64,000 nt of DNA from Lelliottia nimipressuralis. GTDB lineage: Bacteria; Pseudomonadota; Gammaproteobacteria; Enterobacterales; Enterobacteriaceae. Numbering within the stretch: position 1 is the stretch's first letter; each line of letters opens with the position of its first letter. The notes under the pieces were generated by a model, which ran no database searches, was not told the DNA's origin, and saw only the letters and a list, made by a program, of their open reading frames with translations. The DNA lies in contig NZ_SOMG01000030.1 of assembly GCF_004402045.1 (NCBI RefSeq), positions 434,001-498,000 on the forward strand, given 5' to 3'. Positions 17,464 to 26,715 of this stretch are shown here, piece by piece. A program made the position numbers and the translations under genes.

Positions 17464-19497
17464 ATGACGGCCACCAATCCCTTTTTTGAAATCAGCCTGT
17501 TGCCTTACCAGGCTCCCCATTTTGATGAAATCAACGACAGCCACTATCGTCCGGCTTTCGATGAAGCCCTGCGCCAGAAGCGGGCGGACATAGACGCCAT
17601 AATCTCTCAAACCGCTGCGCCAGATTTCAATAACACCGTGCTGGCGCTGGAGAAAAGCGGTGCCATGCTCTCGCGCGTCAGCAGCGTTTTCTTCGCCATG
17701 ACCTCCGCGCACACTAATACGTACCTGCAGGAGCTGGAGGAACAGTTCTCCACCGAGCTTGCCGCACTGGCGAACGATATCTGGCTGAATGACGTGCTTT
17801 TCGCCCGCGTGGAGAGCGTCTGGCAGGACCGTGCCGCGCTGAACGCCGAATCACACCGGCTGGTAGAGGAGATATATCAGCGGTTTATTCTGGCCGGCGC
17901 GCGTCTGAATGAGACAGAAAAAGCCGAGCTGAAGGCGCTGAATACCGAGGCGGCCTCCCTGACCAGCCAGTTCAATCAGCGCTTGCTAGCTGCCGATAAG
18001 ACGGGCGGGCTGGTGGTGGATTATGCGCACCAGCTTGATGGGCTCAGCGCCACTGAGATCGCTGACGCTGCGCAGGCTGCCGCGGAGAGAGGGCTAAACG
18101 ATCGCTGGCTGATCCCGCTTCTGAACACCACCCAGCAGCCCGCGCTTTCAACGCTGCGCAATCGTCAGACGCGCGAAAACCTGTTCAACGCAGGCTGGAC
18201 GCGCACTCAGAAAGGGGATGAAAACGACACCCGTGCGCTGATCCTTCGTCTGACGGCGCTGCGCGCGCGACAGGCCCGCCTGCTGGGCTTTGAGGATTAC
18301 GCCAGCTGGAGCATCGCCGATCAGATGGCGAAAACTCCGGAGGCCGCGCTGGAGTTTATGCGCGGCATTGTGCCTGCCGCCCGCGCCCGCGCGGAACGCG
18401 AGCAGGCCGATATTCAGAAGGTCATTAATGACGAGCAGGGTGGTTTCACCGTGCAGGCCTGGGACTGGGCTTTTTACGCGGAGCGCGTGCGCCAGGCAAA
18501 ATATGCCCTCGATGAGTCGCAAATCCGGCCCTATTTTGCGCTCAACACCGTGCTGCAGGATGGCGTATTCTGGGCGGCCAGCCAGCTGTTTGGCATCCGC
18601 TTCGTCGAGCGCTTCGATATTCCGGTTTATCACCCGGACGTCCGCGTATGGGAAATTTTCGACCATACGGGAGAAGGTATGGCGCTTTTTTACGGCGACT
18701 TCTTTGCGCGCGATTCCAAGCAGGGTGGAGCGTGGATGGGGAATTTCGTTGAGCAATCCTTCGAGTTTGCTGCCCGTCCGGTGATCTACAACGTCTGTAA
18801 CTACCAAAAACCGGCTAACGGCGGCGTCGCGCTCCTCTCATGGGACGACGTGATAACCCTCTTCCACGAGTTCGGCCATACGCTGCACGGGCTGTTTGCC
18901 AGCCAGCGCTTCGCCACGCTTTCCGGCACCAATACCCCGCGTGATTTTGTTGAATTCCCGTCGCAAATCAACGAGCACTGGGCCAGCCATCCACAGGTGT
19001 TTACCCACTATGCCCGCCATTACGAAACCGGCGAACCGATGCCGGACGCGCTGCGGGAAAGCATGCTCAACGCAACGCATTTCAACAAGGGCTACGACAT
19101 GACGGAGCTGCTGGGTGCCGCGCTGCTGGACATGAACTGGCACGGCATCGGTGAAGCCGTTTCGAGCGTGGAAGATTTTGAAGCGGCAGCGTTGAAAAAA
19201 GAGGGGCTCGATCTGCCGGCCGTACCGCCGCGCTACCGCAGCAGCTATTTTGCTCATATTTTTGGCGGGGGCTACGCGGCGGGGTACTACGCCTATCTGT
19301 GGACGCAGATGCTGGCGGACGACGGCTACCAGTGGTTTGTCGAGCAGGGCGGGCTGACGCGTGAAAACGGACAGAAATTCCGCGAGGCGATTTTGTCTCG
19401 TGGGAACAGCACGGATTTAGCTGAACTGTATCGCAACTGGCGCGGGCACGATCCGAAGATTGAACCGATGCTGGAGAACCGTGGGCTGAGTGAGTAG
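17464..19497 (+). CDS. dcp: Peptidyl-dipeptidase Dcp
   Basis: A 677-residue zinc metallopeptidase of family M3 (E. coli Dcp is 681) removing C-terminal dipeptides from short peptides. Zinc motif HEFGHTLHG (about residues 466-474), with the downstream Glu ligand in the FVEFPSQINEHW region. The C-terminal stretch YRSSYFAHIFGGGYAAGYYAYLW is typical. The start at 17464 follows CAGGAGTGAAAG. It diverges from ydfG as in E. coli and ends at a strong terminator. Confidence 0.95.
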   Translation: MTATNPFFEISLLPYQAPHFDEINDSHYRPAFDEALRQKRADIDAIISQTAAPDFNNTVLALEKSGAMLSRVSSVFFAMTSAHTNTYLQELEEQFSTELAALANDIWLNDVLFARVESVWQDRAALNAESHRLVEEIYQRFILAGARLNETEKAELKALNTEAASLTSQFNQRLLAADKTGGLVVDYAHQLDGLSATEIADAAQAAAERGLNDRWLIPLLNTTQQPALSTLRNRQTRENLFNAGWTRTQKGDENDTRALILRLTALRARQARLLGFEDYASWSIADQMAKTPEAALEFMRGIVPAARARAEREQADIQKVINDEQGGFTVQAWDWAFYAERVRQAKYALDESQIRPYFALNTVLQDGVFWAASQLFGIRFVERFDIPVYHPDVRVWEIFDHTGEGMALFYGDFFARDSKQGGAWMGNFVEQSFEFAARPVIYNVCNYQKPANGGVALLSWDDVITLFHEFGHTLHGLFASQRFATLSGTNTPRDFVEFPSQINEHWASHPQVFTHYARHYETGEPMPDALRESMLNATHFNKGYDMTELLGAALLDMNWHGIGEAVSSVEDFEAAALKKEGLDLPAVPPRYRSSYFAHIFGGGYAAGYYAYLWTQMLADDGYQWFVEQGGLTRENGQKFREAILSRGNSTDLAELYRNWRGHDPKIEPMLENRGLSE

Positions 19498-19520
19498 AGT
19501 CATCAGCAGCTGAAAATATA

Positions 19521-19544
19521 ACCGGGCGTGATGCCCGGTTTTTT
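19521..19544 (+). terminator. Rho-independent terminator of dcp
   Basis: Perfect arms ACCGGGC / GCCCGGT, loop GTGAT, followed by six T. It is 24 bases after the dcp stop. Confidence 0.9.
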
Positions 19545-19686
19545 GTCATTTTTCTTACCTAATATTGCTGCGTCGATGGTGGGGATATTGCCGCGCGGAA
19601 AATCACGTAAATGCATTGTATGCATGTTTTTTGTTGTGTCATTTTCTGATAAGATTATTCCTAATTTTTACCGATGGAATAGGGAC

Positions 19687-20478
19687 ATGAAAAAAATAGT
19701 TGGCGTAATATTACTTTCCTTTTTACTCGCCGGTTGTGATCAACCTAAAATTGATTCATCAACTGATGACGCAATGAAATCATCTATAGCTAAAGTCAGA
19801 GAGTCACTTCCGGAGAATAAGCGGGGGGAGTTTGATAACGCTCTACAGGTGGTGGCATTCAGTAACATCAATATGGCTGATCTAATACAAAGTGACAAAG
19901 AAGACCTAAGCAAAAAGATGCGCGATTCTCTGTCTGGAAAGACTGCCGACGAAGTAATTTCATATGCTCAGAAAGTAAACGCGGAGAAAGAGCTTAAGCA
20001 GAAAGAGCAGGTGCTTCAGGAAATCAAAGGGCTGGAACAGAGAAAAGCTAACGCAGAGAAAGCCATAGAAGCGCTGAAAAAAGTCCAGGTTTTATCATCC
20101 CAACTTATCAAGGAGCCCCAGGAAGACGGTAAGCCACAACCCATAATAAAACTGGTCGTTAAAAACAATACTGATACCGTTATCTCCAGGGCATACCTTC
20201 AGGGAGTGGTTGCAGGCAGTGGGCATTCAGAACCCTGGCTGGTAAGTAATTTCTTTTACGATGTTCCTGGTGGACTTAAACCAAATGAAGAAGCCACGTG
20301 GACTCTGGCTCCGCCTAAGGATTCTGAATGGGGTCGACTTTATGTCCCAACTGATGCCGTTTTCACTGTGACCGTCGCAAGGGTAGACGGGCCTGATCGC
20401 CAGGCGTTGTTTGATGCAACAGGGTTCACAAAGAAAGATGACAGCAGGCTTGAAGATCTTAAGAAAAATAATCTTTGA
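19687..20478 (+). CDS. Predicted lipoprotein with coiled coil (DUF6694-like)
   Basis: A 263-residue lipoprotein. The start at 19687 gives MKKIVGVILLSFLLAGC with lipobox LAGC followed by DQ (Asp at +2, inner-membrane retention likely). Residues 75-150 are rich in Glu, Lys, Gln and Leu in heptad-like order (KELKQKEQVLQEIKGLEQRK), a probable coiled coil. The C-terminal ~110 residues look like an extracytoplasmic beta domain. Similar orphan lipoproteins are annotated as DUF6694 in enterobacteria, but this link is from memory. An upstream in-frame Met at 19528 falls in the dcp terminator and is rejected. More AT-rich than its neighbours. Confidence 0.75.
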   Translation: MKKIVGVILLSFLLAGCDQPKIDSSTDDAMKSSIAKVRESLPENKRGEFDNALQVVAFSNINMADLIQSDKEDLSKKMRDSLSGKTADEVISYAQKVNAEKELKQKEQVLQEIKGLEQRKANAEKAIEALKKVQVLSSQLIKEPQEDGKPQPIIKLVVKNNTDTVISRAYLQGVVAGSGHSEPWLVSNFFYDVPGGLKPNEEATWTLAPPKDSEWGRLYVPTDAVFTVTVARVDGPDRQALFDATGFTKKDDSRLEDLKKNNL

Positions 20479-20495
20479 TTTATGACTCATAATTG

Positions 20496-20517
20496 ACCCG
20501 CTTCGGCGGGTTTTTTT
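20496..20517 (+). terminator. Terminator of the coiled-coil lipoprotein gene
   Basis: ACCCGC / GCGGGT arms with a TTCG tetraloop, followed by a run of six more T; 18 bases after the stop. Confidence 0.92.
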
Positions 20518-20790
20518 ATGTTGAGAGGAAACGTGGTGAGCGAAAAATATACTGCTGGAAGAGAATGGTCGTTTAGCTATTCAACACGCTCCACATCCTT
20601 TGGTGATCTTTAGAATAACTCCGCTCGGAAACTGAAAATAAAACCGGGACAAGTATGGTGAAATAAGGTGTTTTATTCATGCACTTATTATGAATTCAAA
20701 TGGATTTGAAATGTTAAAGCCTATTCCAGGGTCTATGACATGACGCCTGTAGGTGGTAAGCAGCCAGATGGAAGCGTAAAACTCTGGTAA
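20518..20790 (+). other. Gap holding short coding-like fragments, probably gene debris
   Basis: The 406-base gap between the lipoprotein and ldhA has no complete gene. Three short plus-strand frames look coding-like: 20518-20613 (31 codons, with REWSFSYSTRSTSFGDL), about 20636-20743 (with MNSNGFEMLKPIPGSMT) and 20740-20790 (MTPVGGKQPDGSVKLW). The last two overlap by a one-base shift, as expected of a frameshifted gene. None was identified. This may be debris of toxin/immunity or Rhs-like genes, but that is only a guess. Confidence 0.3.
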
Positions 20791-20849
20791 TAACCTTTAC
20801 CCGTAAATTGTGTTTCGGTGGGTCGGTATTAACAAAATAACCGATTAAC

Positions 20850-20875
20850 GCCCGGTGGCGTTGCCGCCACCGGGC
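20850..20875 (-). terminator. Hairpin downstream of ldhA
   Basis: Perfect 11 bp arms GCCCGGTGGCG / CGCCACCGGGC with a TTGC loop, ten bases after the ldhA stop on the minus strand. No clear T-run follows, so it may act as a stabilising or REP-like hairpin. Confidence 0.6.
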
Positions 20876-20884
20876 AATACACGC

Positions 20885-21874
20885 TCACACGATTTCGTTA
20901 GGGCACGCTTCACCCTTTTCCAACTGCTGCAGGTTACCCAGCGTCGTTTCCGAAATGCTGATCAGCGCTTCGGCGGTCAGAAACGCCTGGTGCCCGGTAA
21001 ACAGCACGTTATGGCAGGCAGAGAGGCGACGGAATACGTCGTCCTGGATCACATCATTAGACTTGTCTTCAAAGAACAGATCGCGTTCGTTCTCATATAC
21101 GTCCATCCCCAGCGCGCCAATTTTTTGGGTCTTCAGCGCTTCGATAGCGGCCTGAGAGTCAACCAATCCGCCGCGGCTGGTGTTGATGATCATCACGCCG
21201 TCTTTCATCTGGTCAAACGCCGCCTGGTTAAGCAGGTGGTAGTTTTCCGGCGTCAGCGGGCAGTGCAGGGAGATCACGTCAGACTGCGAAAACAGGGTCG
21301 GCAGGTCGACGTACTCCACGCCCAGATCCAGCGCCGCCGCACTTGGGTACGGATCAAACGCCAGCAGACGCATGCCGAAGCCTTTCAGAATGCGCAGGGC
21401 GGCCACGCCAATTTTACCGGTCCCGATCACGCCGGCGGTTTTGCCGTACATGGTAAAGCCGGTCAGCCCTTCCAGCGAGAAGTTGGCGTCACGGGTACGC
21501 TGATAAGCGCGGTGAATACGACGGTTGAGCGACATCATCATGCCAATCGCATGTTCCGCGACCGCTTCCGGGGAGTAGGCCGGGACACGAACCACCTTCA
21601 GACCCAGCTCTTTCGCCGCGTCGAGATCCACGTTATTAAAGCCCGCACAGCGCAGGGCGATGTACTTCACCCCGTGTTTTTTCAACTCCTCCAGCACCGG
21701 ACGACTGCCGTCATCGTTAACAAAGATGCAGACGCCTTCACAGCCGTGCGCCGTTTTAGCGGTTTTTTCGGACAGCAGAAAGTCGAAAAATTCAAGCTCA
21801 AACCCGTAAGCCTCGTTAACATGTTGCAGATACTTTTTGTCGTACTGCTTTGTGCTATATACCGCGAGTTTCAT
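20885..21874 (-). CDS. ldhA: Fermentative D-lactate dehydrogenase LdhA
   Basis: A 329-residue NAD-dependent D-2-hydroxyacid dehydrogenase reducing pyruvate to D-lactate in fermentation (E. coli LdhA is 329). The nucleotide motif GTGKIGVAALRIL is near residue 150. Catalytic Arg (TSRGGLVD), Glu (DVYENERDLF) and His (FTGHQAFLT) are all present. GGAGAAAGTCTT precedes the ATG. In E. coli hslJ lies downstream; here a hairpin and the lipoprotein region follow instead. On the other side it faces ydbH, as in E. coli, but with extra small genes inserted. Confidence 0.96.
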   Translation of the reverse strand: MKLAVYSTKQYDKKYLQHVNEAYGFELEFFDFLLSEKTAKTAHGCEGVCIFVNDDGSRPVLEELKKHGVKYIALRCAGFNNVDLDAAKELGLKVVRVPAYSPEAVAEHAIGMMMSLNRRIHRAYQRTRDANFSLEGLTGFTMYGKTAGVIGTGKIGVAALRILKGFGMRLLAFDPYPSAAALDLGVEYVDLPTLFSQSDVISLHCPLTPENYHLLNQAAFDQMKDGVMIINTSRGGLVDSQAAIEALKTQKIGALGMDVYENERDLFFEDKSNDVIQDDVFRRLSACHNVLFTGHQAFLTAEALISISETTLGNLQQLEKGEACPNEIV

Positions 21875-21998
21875 AAGACTTTCTCCAGTGATTTTGCATT
21901 CACGTTAGCATGATTAAAATTATCTTACAATTTCTAAAATATTATTGAATTCAATAAGTTCTATCAATTATTCTAGAGCATATGTACATCCTAACTCC

Positions 21999-22182
21999 AT
22001 GATATTCTTACTACGAGAAAGTTCAGGCGCGAATCTGGTCCGGGATAGCCTGGGAATAAGGGCGTTGATAAAGGATGTGATAGAACGTCTGGTTGGATTA
22101 CGTTAAAGAATGGCAAGCGGGCGTAAAAACTGCAATGCTTCCGGAGGCAATGGAACGACTTAACAAGTTGTTGAGTTTTTAG
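21999..22182 (+). pseudogene. Small frameshifted gene of unknown family
   Basis: Two plus-strand frames join into one plausible protein. Frame one, 21999-22106, reads MIFLLRESSGANLVRDSLG then IRALIKDVIERLVGLR and stops. The frame shifted by +1 continues from about 22084 as WLDYVKEWQAGVKTAMLPEA then MERLNKLLSF to TAG at 22182. Both halves look like normal amphipathic coding sequence and overlap at the crossover, as expected from a single indel near 22085-22100. Family not recognised. The combined product would be about 60 residues. It sits 20 bases before a small membrane protein gene and may once have been cotranscribed with it. Confidence 0.4.
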
Positions 22183-22202
22183 ACAGAAAGGGAGAATGGA
22201 GC

Positions 22203-22526
22203 ATGTCGCAACAATTTGAGTTGTCATTAACCCAGCCAATTATGCCTGTCTTGTGCTATTTCATTGTATCTATTGCTGTTTTTTTCTTGCTGTACATGGG
22301 TAAACTCAAGGTTAACAAACTCAGAAAATATCCTCTCTTCATTGCTTACACTCTGTTTGTCATAGCAATTGCAGCCGTACAAATTAACGTATTTGCCAAT
22401 GGCTATGCGTTTGTGAGCGTTTTTTTGCATATCGACTTTGATCCCTGGCGTTATGACTCGGTGTATTGGGGGTCATTGATATTCGCCATGCTTTACCTTC
22501 TGGCGATGCCTCGGAACAGGTGCTAG
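22203..22526 (+). CDS. Small hypothetical inner-membrane protein
   Basis: A 107-residue protein with about three membrane segments (PVLCYFIVSIAVFFLLYMG; YPLFIAYTLFVIAIAAVQI; YWGSLIFAMLYLLAMP). AGGGAG nine bases before the ATG supports the start. No family recognised. It lies between ldhA and ydbH in a gap that carries no gene in E. coli, next to a frameshifted small gene. Expression and function unknown. Confidence 0.6.
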   Translation: MSQQFELSLTQPIMPVLCYFIVSIAVFFLLYMGKLKVNKLRKYPLFIAYTLFVIAIAAVQINVFANGYAFVSVFLHIDFDPWRYDSVYWGSLIFAMLYLLAMPRNRC

Positions 22527-22653
22527 TTTCGCAACTTAACGTTACAGCATCTATCCTTAAACCTGGCTTTGACTTCAACTGACCAGCTAAACATGCGACA
22601 ATGATCGGCACTGCCGGCTTAATTCTTTCGCTAAATCAGGATATTAACTGCCC

Positions 22654-25293
22654 ATGAAGGGTAAATACAAAGCCGCACTTGCGCTTTTACTGCTATTCAT
22701 ATTGTTGCCGCTGACGCTGCTGATGACGCTCGCCCAGTGGGTACCGACGCTCGCCGGGATCTGGCTGCCCGTCGGGACACGGATCGCGTTCGAAGAGAGC
22801 CCAAAGCTCACTCGTCACGCGCTGGTCATCCCCGATCTCCGCTATCTGGTTGAAGACTGCGAAATAGCGCGCATCGATAACGTGACGCTGTCACATCCAA
22901 GCCGCTGGAAACTGGATATCGGCGCGCTGGATCTTAACTCCGTCTGCCTCAGTAAAATTCCCCAGTCCGCGCCGTCAACGGTTGCCCCCAAAACGCTGGC
23001 CCAGTGGCAGGCGGTATTGCCCAATACCTGGCTCACCGTTCATCGTCTGACGCTTTCGCCCTGGCAGCAGTGGCAGGGTGAGCTTAATGCGTCGCTGACC
23101 CCGTTAAGCCAGGAGATCGCCTATAAAGGCGAGCAGGTCAGCATCAAAGGAAAACTACACGGTCAGACGCTCTCGGTGAGCCAGTTCGATATTCAGCTAC
23201 CCGATCAGCCGCAGCCCATTAAACTGGTTGGGAAGTTCACGCTGCCGCTGGTTCCGGATGGTGTGCCGGTGAAAGGCCACGCGGTCGCGACCTTTAACGT
23301 GCCACAGTTAACGTCCCTGGTCGATGCCGATCTCGACTGGGAAGACAATCAGGGTCAACTGGTGGTCATGGCGAGAGACAACCCCGATCCGCTGCTCGAC
23401 CTGCCGTGGCTAATCACGGCGGAACAGCTGAACATCAGTGACGGACGCTGGAACTGGGACCTTTCCGGTATGCCGCTAAGCGGGCGGGTTTCGCTTCGCG
23501 CCGATAACTGGCAGCAGGGGCTGGACAAAACCACGCTGACCGGACGACTGAACGTGCTGACGCACGGCGATGCGGGGAAAGGCAACGCCGTACTGAATAT
23601 TGGGCCCGGCAGGCTCAGCATGGAAAACAGCGACATGCCGCTGCACCTGAGCGGCGAGGCGAAACAAAACGATCTCATTCTTTACGCCCGGTTGCCGGCA
23701 AAACTGACCGGCAGCCTGTATGAACCGCAGCTTGCCTTTGAACCGGGTGCGCTGCTCCGCTCGCGCGGGCGCATCATCAACTCACTCGACATCGATGAAA
23801 TCCGCTGGCCGCTGGCGGGCGTGAAGCTCACGCAGAAGGGGGTGGACGGTCGTTTACAGGCTATTCTGCGCGCCCATGAAAACGAGATGGGTGATTTTGA
23901 ACTCCACCTGGACGGCCAGGCCAACGACTTTTTACCCGACAACGGCCTGTGGCAGTGGCGTTACTGGGGTAAAGGTGGTTTTACGCCGATGAATGCCCGC
24001 TGGGATGTCGCCGGAAAAGGCGAGTGGCGCGACAAGCTTATCGAGCTGACGGCGCTCTCCACCGGTTTTGACAAGCTTCAGTACGGCACGATGGACGTCA
24101 GCAAGCCGCGCCTGGTGCTGGATCGGCCGGTGCGCTGGTTCCGCGACCCTGAAAAGCCGAGCTTCAGCGGCGCGCTGTCGCTCAATGCCGGGCAAACCCG
24201 TTTCTCCGGCGGTAGCTTTTTACCGCCGTCGGTCCTGACCTTCAGCGTTGACGGTACCGACCCGACGATATTCCAGTTTAAGGGAGACCTCCATGCGGAC
24301 AAAATCGGCCCGGTGCAGGTGAACGGCCGCTGGGATGGCGTACGTCTTCGCGGGCAGGCCTGGTGGCCGAAACAGTCGCTCACCGTATTCCAGCCTTTGA
24401 TCCCGCCGGACTGGAAAATGACGCTGCGTGACGGGGAACTCTATGCGCAGATCGCCTTCTCGGCGGCGGCCGATCAGGGCTTTGAAGCGGGTGGGCACGG
24501 GGTGCTGAAAACCGGCAGCGCCTGGATGCCAGATAACCAGATCAACGGCGTCGATTTTGTGCTGCCGTTCCGCTTTAGCGAAGGGACCTGGTCTCTCGGC
24601 ACGCGCGGCCCGGTCACGTTGCGCATTGGCGAAGTCGTAAACCTGGTGACAGCACGCAATATTACCGCCGACTTACAGGGGGACTATCCCTGGACGGAGG
24701 ACAATCCGCTGCTGCTCACCAACGTGAAGGTGGAAGCCCTCGGCGGGAAGATCACTATGCAGCAGCTGAGGATGCCGCAGCACGATCCGGCCCTGCTGCG
24801 CGTGGACAATATCTCCTCGAGCGAACTGATTAGCGCCGTTAATCCGAAACAGTTTACCATGTCGGGCCCGGTCAGCGGGGCGCTGCCGTTCTGGCTGGAC
24901 AATGAAAAATGGATCATTAAAGATGGCTGGCTGACCAACCCGGGTCCCATGACGCTGCGCATCGACAAAGACACGGCGGACGCCATCGTGAAAGATAATA
25001 TGGTGGCGGGTGCTGCAATTAACTGGCTCCGCTATATGGAAATTTCGCGTTCGTGGACGAGAATCAATTTAGATAACCTGGGTGAATTAACCATGCAGGC
25101 GACCATCAAGGGGACCAGCCGCGTGGATGGCAAAAGCAGCTCCGTCAATCTGAACTATACCCATGACGAGAATGTCTTTACCCTCTGGCGCAGCCTGCGT
25201 TTTGGAGACAACCTGCAAACCTGGTTTGAGCAACATGCGGCGATACCTGCTCCCCGCAGTTCGACTGGCAAGGAAAGTGAGGAACAACAATGA
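22654..25293 (+). CDS. ydbH: YdbH, AsmA-like intermembrane phospholipid transport protein
   Basis: An 879-residue AsmA-like protein (E. coli 879) with one N-terminal membrane anchor (ALALLLLFILLPLTLLMTLAQW) and a long periplasmic beta-rich body. YdbH is one of three partly redundant bridges (YhdP, TamB, YdbH) that carry phospholipids from inner to outer membrane through a hydrophobic groove. Its ATGA stop/start overlaps ynbE, whose lipoprotein product is the known outer-membrane partner, and ydbL follows, so ydbH-ynbE-ydbL is one operon. Confidence 0.95.
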   Translation: MKGKYKAALALLLLFILLPLTLLMTLAQWVPTLAGIWLPVGTRIAFEESPKLTRHALVIPDLRYLVEDCEIARIDNVTLSHPSRWKLDIGALDLNSVCLSKIPQSAPSTVAPKTLAQWQAVLPNTWLTVHRLTLSPWQQWQGELNASLTPLSQEIAYKGEQVSIKGKLHGQTLSVSQFDIQLPDQPQPIKLVGKFTLPLVPDGVPVKGHAVATFNVPQLTSLVDADLDWEDNQGQLVVMARDNPDPLLDLPWLITAEQLNISDGRWNWDLSGMPLSGRVSLRADNWQQGLDKTTLTGRLNVLTHGDAGKGNAVLNIGPGRLSMENSDMPLHLSGEAKQNDLILYARLPAKLTGSLYEPQLAFEPGALLRSRGRIINSLDIDEIRWPLAGVKLTQKGVDGRLQAILRAHENEMGDFELHLDGQANDFLPDNGLWQWRYWGKGGFTPMNARWDVAGKGEWRDKLIELTALSTGFDKLQYGTMDVSKPRLVLDRPVRWFRDPEKPSFSGALSLNAGQTRFSGGSFLPPSVLTFSVDGTDPTIFQFKGDLHADKIGPVQVNGRWDGVRLRGQAWWPKQSLTVFQPLIPPDWKMTLRDGELYAQIAFSAAADQGFEAGGHGVLKTGSAWMPDNQINGVDFVLPFRFSEGTWSLGTRGPVTLRIGEVVNLVTARNITADLQGDYPWTEDNPLLLTNVKVEALGGKITMQQLRMPQHDPALLRVDNISSSELISAVNPKQFTMSGPVSGALPFWLDNEKWIIKDGWLTNPGPMTLRIDKDTADAIVKDNMVAGAAINWLRYMEISRSWTRINLDNLGELTMQATIKGTSRVDGKSSSVNLNYTHDENVFTLWRSLRFGDNLQTWFEQHAAIPAPRSSTGKESEEQQ

Positions 25294-25481
25294 AAATGAG
25301 GGCTAGTGTGCTCACCGTTGCCGCTGCCGCGCTACTGAACGGCTGTACGCCGCGCATTGAAGTCGCTGCACCGAAGGAGCCGATTACCATCAATATGAAT
25401 GTCAAAATCGAACATGAGATCCATATTAAGGTCGATAAAGACGTTGAAACCCTGCTGAAATCGCGCAGCGATCTGTTCTGA
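25290..25481 (+). CDS. ynbE: YnbE, outer-membrane lipoprotein partner of YdbH
   Basis: A 63-residue lipoprotein: signal peptide ending LLNGC (lipobox), then TPRIEV and a short amphipathic tail (NMNVKIEHEIHIKVDKDVETLL). In E. coli YnbE oligomerises and docks the C-terminal end of YdbH at the outer membrane. Thr at +2 suits outer-membrane sorting. Start overlaps the ydbH stop (ATGA) and ydbL follows after 7 bases. Confidence 0.93.
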   Translation: MKMRASVLTVAAAALLNGCTPRIEVAAPKEPITINMNVKIEHEIHIKVDKDVETLLKSRSDLF

Positions 25482-25488
25482 GGACGCC

Positions 25489-25806
25489 ATGAAACGATTA
25501 GCTCTGATTTTACTGGCACTGGGGATGAACGTGCAGGCAGCGGCGCTGACCTTAAACGATGCCCGGGCGCAAGGGCGCGTGGGGGAAACCCTCAGTGGTT
25601 ATCTTGCCCCGATTCAACAGGATGCGGAAACGCTGGCGCTGGTCAGCCGTATCAACGCGGCGCGCACGGAAAACTACCAGAAGCTGGCTGACAGCAATAA
25701 TTTACCGGTTGATGAAGTGGCGAAAATGGCAGGTCAAAAACTGGTGGCCCGCGCACAGCCGGGCGAGTACGTGAAGGGCATTAACGGAAAATGGCTCAAG
25801 AAGTAG
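25489..25806 (+). CDS. ydbL: YdbL, periplasmic DUF1318 protein
   Basis: A 105-residue exported protein with signal peptide MKRLALILLALGMNVQAAA and a mature DUF1318 domain (LTLNDARAQGRVGETLSGYL; NNLPVDEVAKMAGQKLV; PGEYVKGINGKWLKK). In E. coli YdbL modulates assembly of the YdbH-YnbE bridge. Its TAG stop directly abuts the feaR stop on the other strand with no base between, so the two genes share their 3' end. Confidence 0.92.
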   Translation: MKRLALILLALGMNVQAAALTLNDARAQGRVGETLSGYLAPIQQDAETLALVSRINAARTENYQKLADSNNLPVDEVAKMAGQKLVARAQPGEYVKGINGKWLKK

Positions 25807-26715
25807 CTAGCGGTAGCGCCTGCGGTATTCACCCGGCGAGACGCCAAAACGCTGCTTAAACGCCGTTGAAAAATGGCTATGGTCGGTGAACCCCCAGCTG
25901 TAGCCAATCCCCGCCAGCTTTTCCTCGTCGCCGGCAGAGCGCAGCACCTGCGCGCAGAGATCCAGACGACGGTTTTTGATGTACTGCGCCACCACCAGCC
26001 CCTTCTCGGCAAACATGCGGTAGAGGCTGCGCACGGACATACCGCTCTCGGCGGCAATCCATTCCGGGCGCAGAGATTCAGACTGAATATTGTCGTCAAT
26101 CATCGCCACCACGTGCTGGAACTGACGTTCCTTACGCGGCTGAATCAACTCGCGCTGCTGGAAAGCGGGGCGCAGCAGACAAACCATCGCTTCAAGCGCC
26201 GCTTCACTCTCCCGGTCACTCAGGTCAGCATTGTTCATACTGTCCATCAACAGACGGTGGCTCAGCTGGACCGTCGGCAACGAACGGGAAAGGGTGAGCG
26301 CACAGCTTATTTCCTGAAACCGACACTGCTGCTCAATAATCTGACGGGGTACCAGCAGAGAAATCTGGCGGGATTTTTCCTGCCAGTTGATTGAGCAGGG
26401 ACGCGATGCGTCAAGCAGCGTGATATCACCGGTTTTAAGCACCGCTCGGCGGTCGTCCTGTTCAATCTCCGCGCTGCCTTCAAGCTGGAACACGGTATAG
26501 AACCAGGCATCGTTACTGTTTTTGATCTCCTGACGAGAGCGGAACAGGTTAACGCCGCCAGCGGTAACGGTGCTGAGCTTCAGGCTGCGCGCGTAGCTGG
26601 TTTCCAGTTCACCGAAGAATTTTCCCTCCAGAGGACGGGCGTTAAAACGTCCGCAAACCTGGTTAATTTGCGCCAGCCACTGCTGATACTGTTCCTGCTC
26701 GCTTGCACACGCCAT
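25807..26715 (-). CDS. feaR: FeaR, AraC-family activator of aromatic amine catabolism
   Basis: A 302-residue AraC-type activator (E. coli 301). The N-terminal sensing domain resembles the cupin-like AraC-binding fold; the C-terminal double helix-turn-helix includes ESGMSVRSLYRMFAEKG and GFTDHSHFSTAFKQRFGVSPGEYRR. FeaR activates feaB and tynA with phenylethylamine, tyramine or dopamine-derived aldehydes. The start at 26715 fits the E. coli length better than an in-frame one at 26757. It diverges from feaB, whose promoter holds two FeaR-type direct repeats. Confidence 0.93.
   Translation of the reverse strand: MACASEQEQYQQWLAQINQVCGRFNARPLEGKFFGELETSYARSLKLSTVTAGGVNLFRSRQEIKNSNDAWFYTVFQLEGSAEIEQDDRRAVLKTGDITLLDASRPCSINWQEKSRQISLLVPRQIIEQQCRFQEISCALTLSRSLPTVQLSHRLLMDSMNNADLSDRESEAALEAMVCLLRPAFQQRELIQPRKERQFQHVVAMIDDNIQSESLRPEWIAAESGMSVRSLYRMFAEKGLVVAQYIKNRRLDLCAQVLRSAGDEEKLAGIGYSWGFTDHSHFSTAFKQRFGVSPGEYRRRYR

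Noticed and set aside
20518-20613. 31-codon frame as a real small gene
   Set aside because: Its ATG lies at the end of a strong terminator T-run with no ribosome-binding site, so it would be transcribed poorly; treated as debris.
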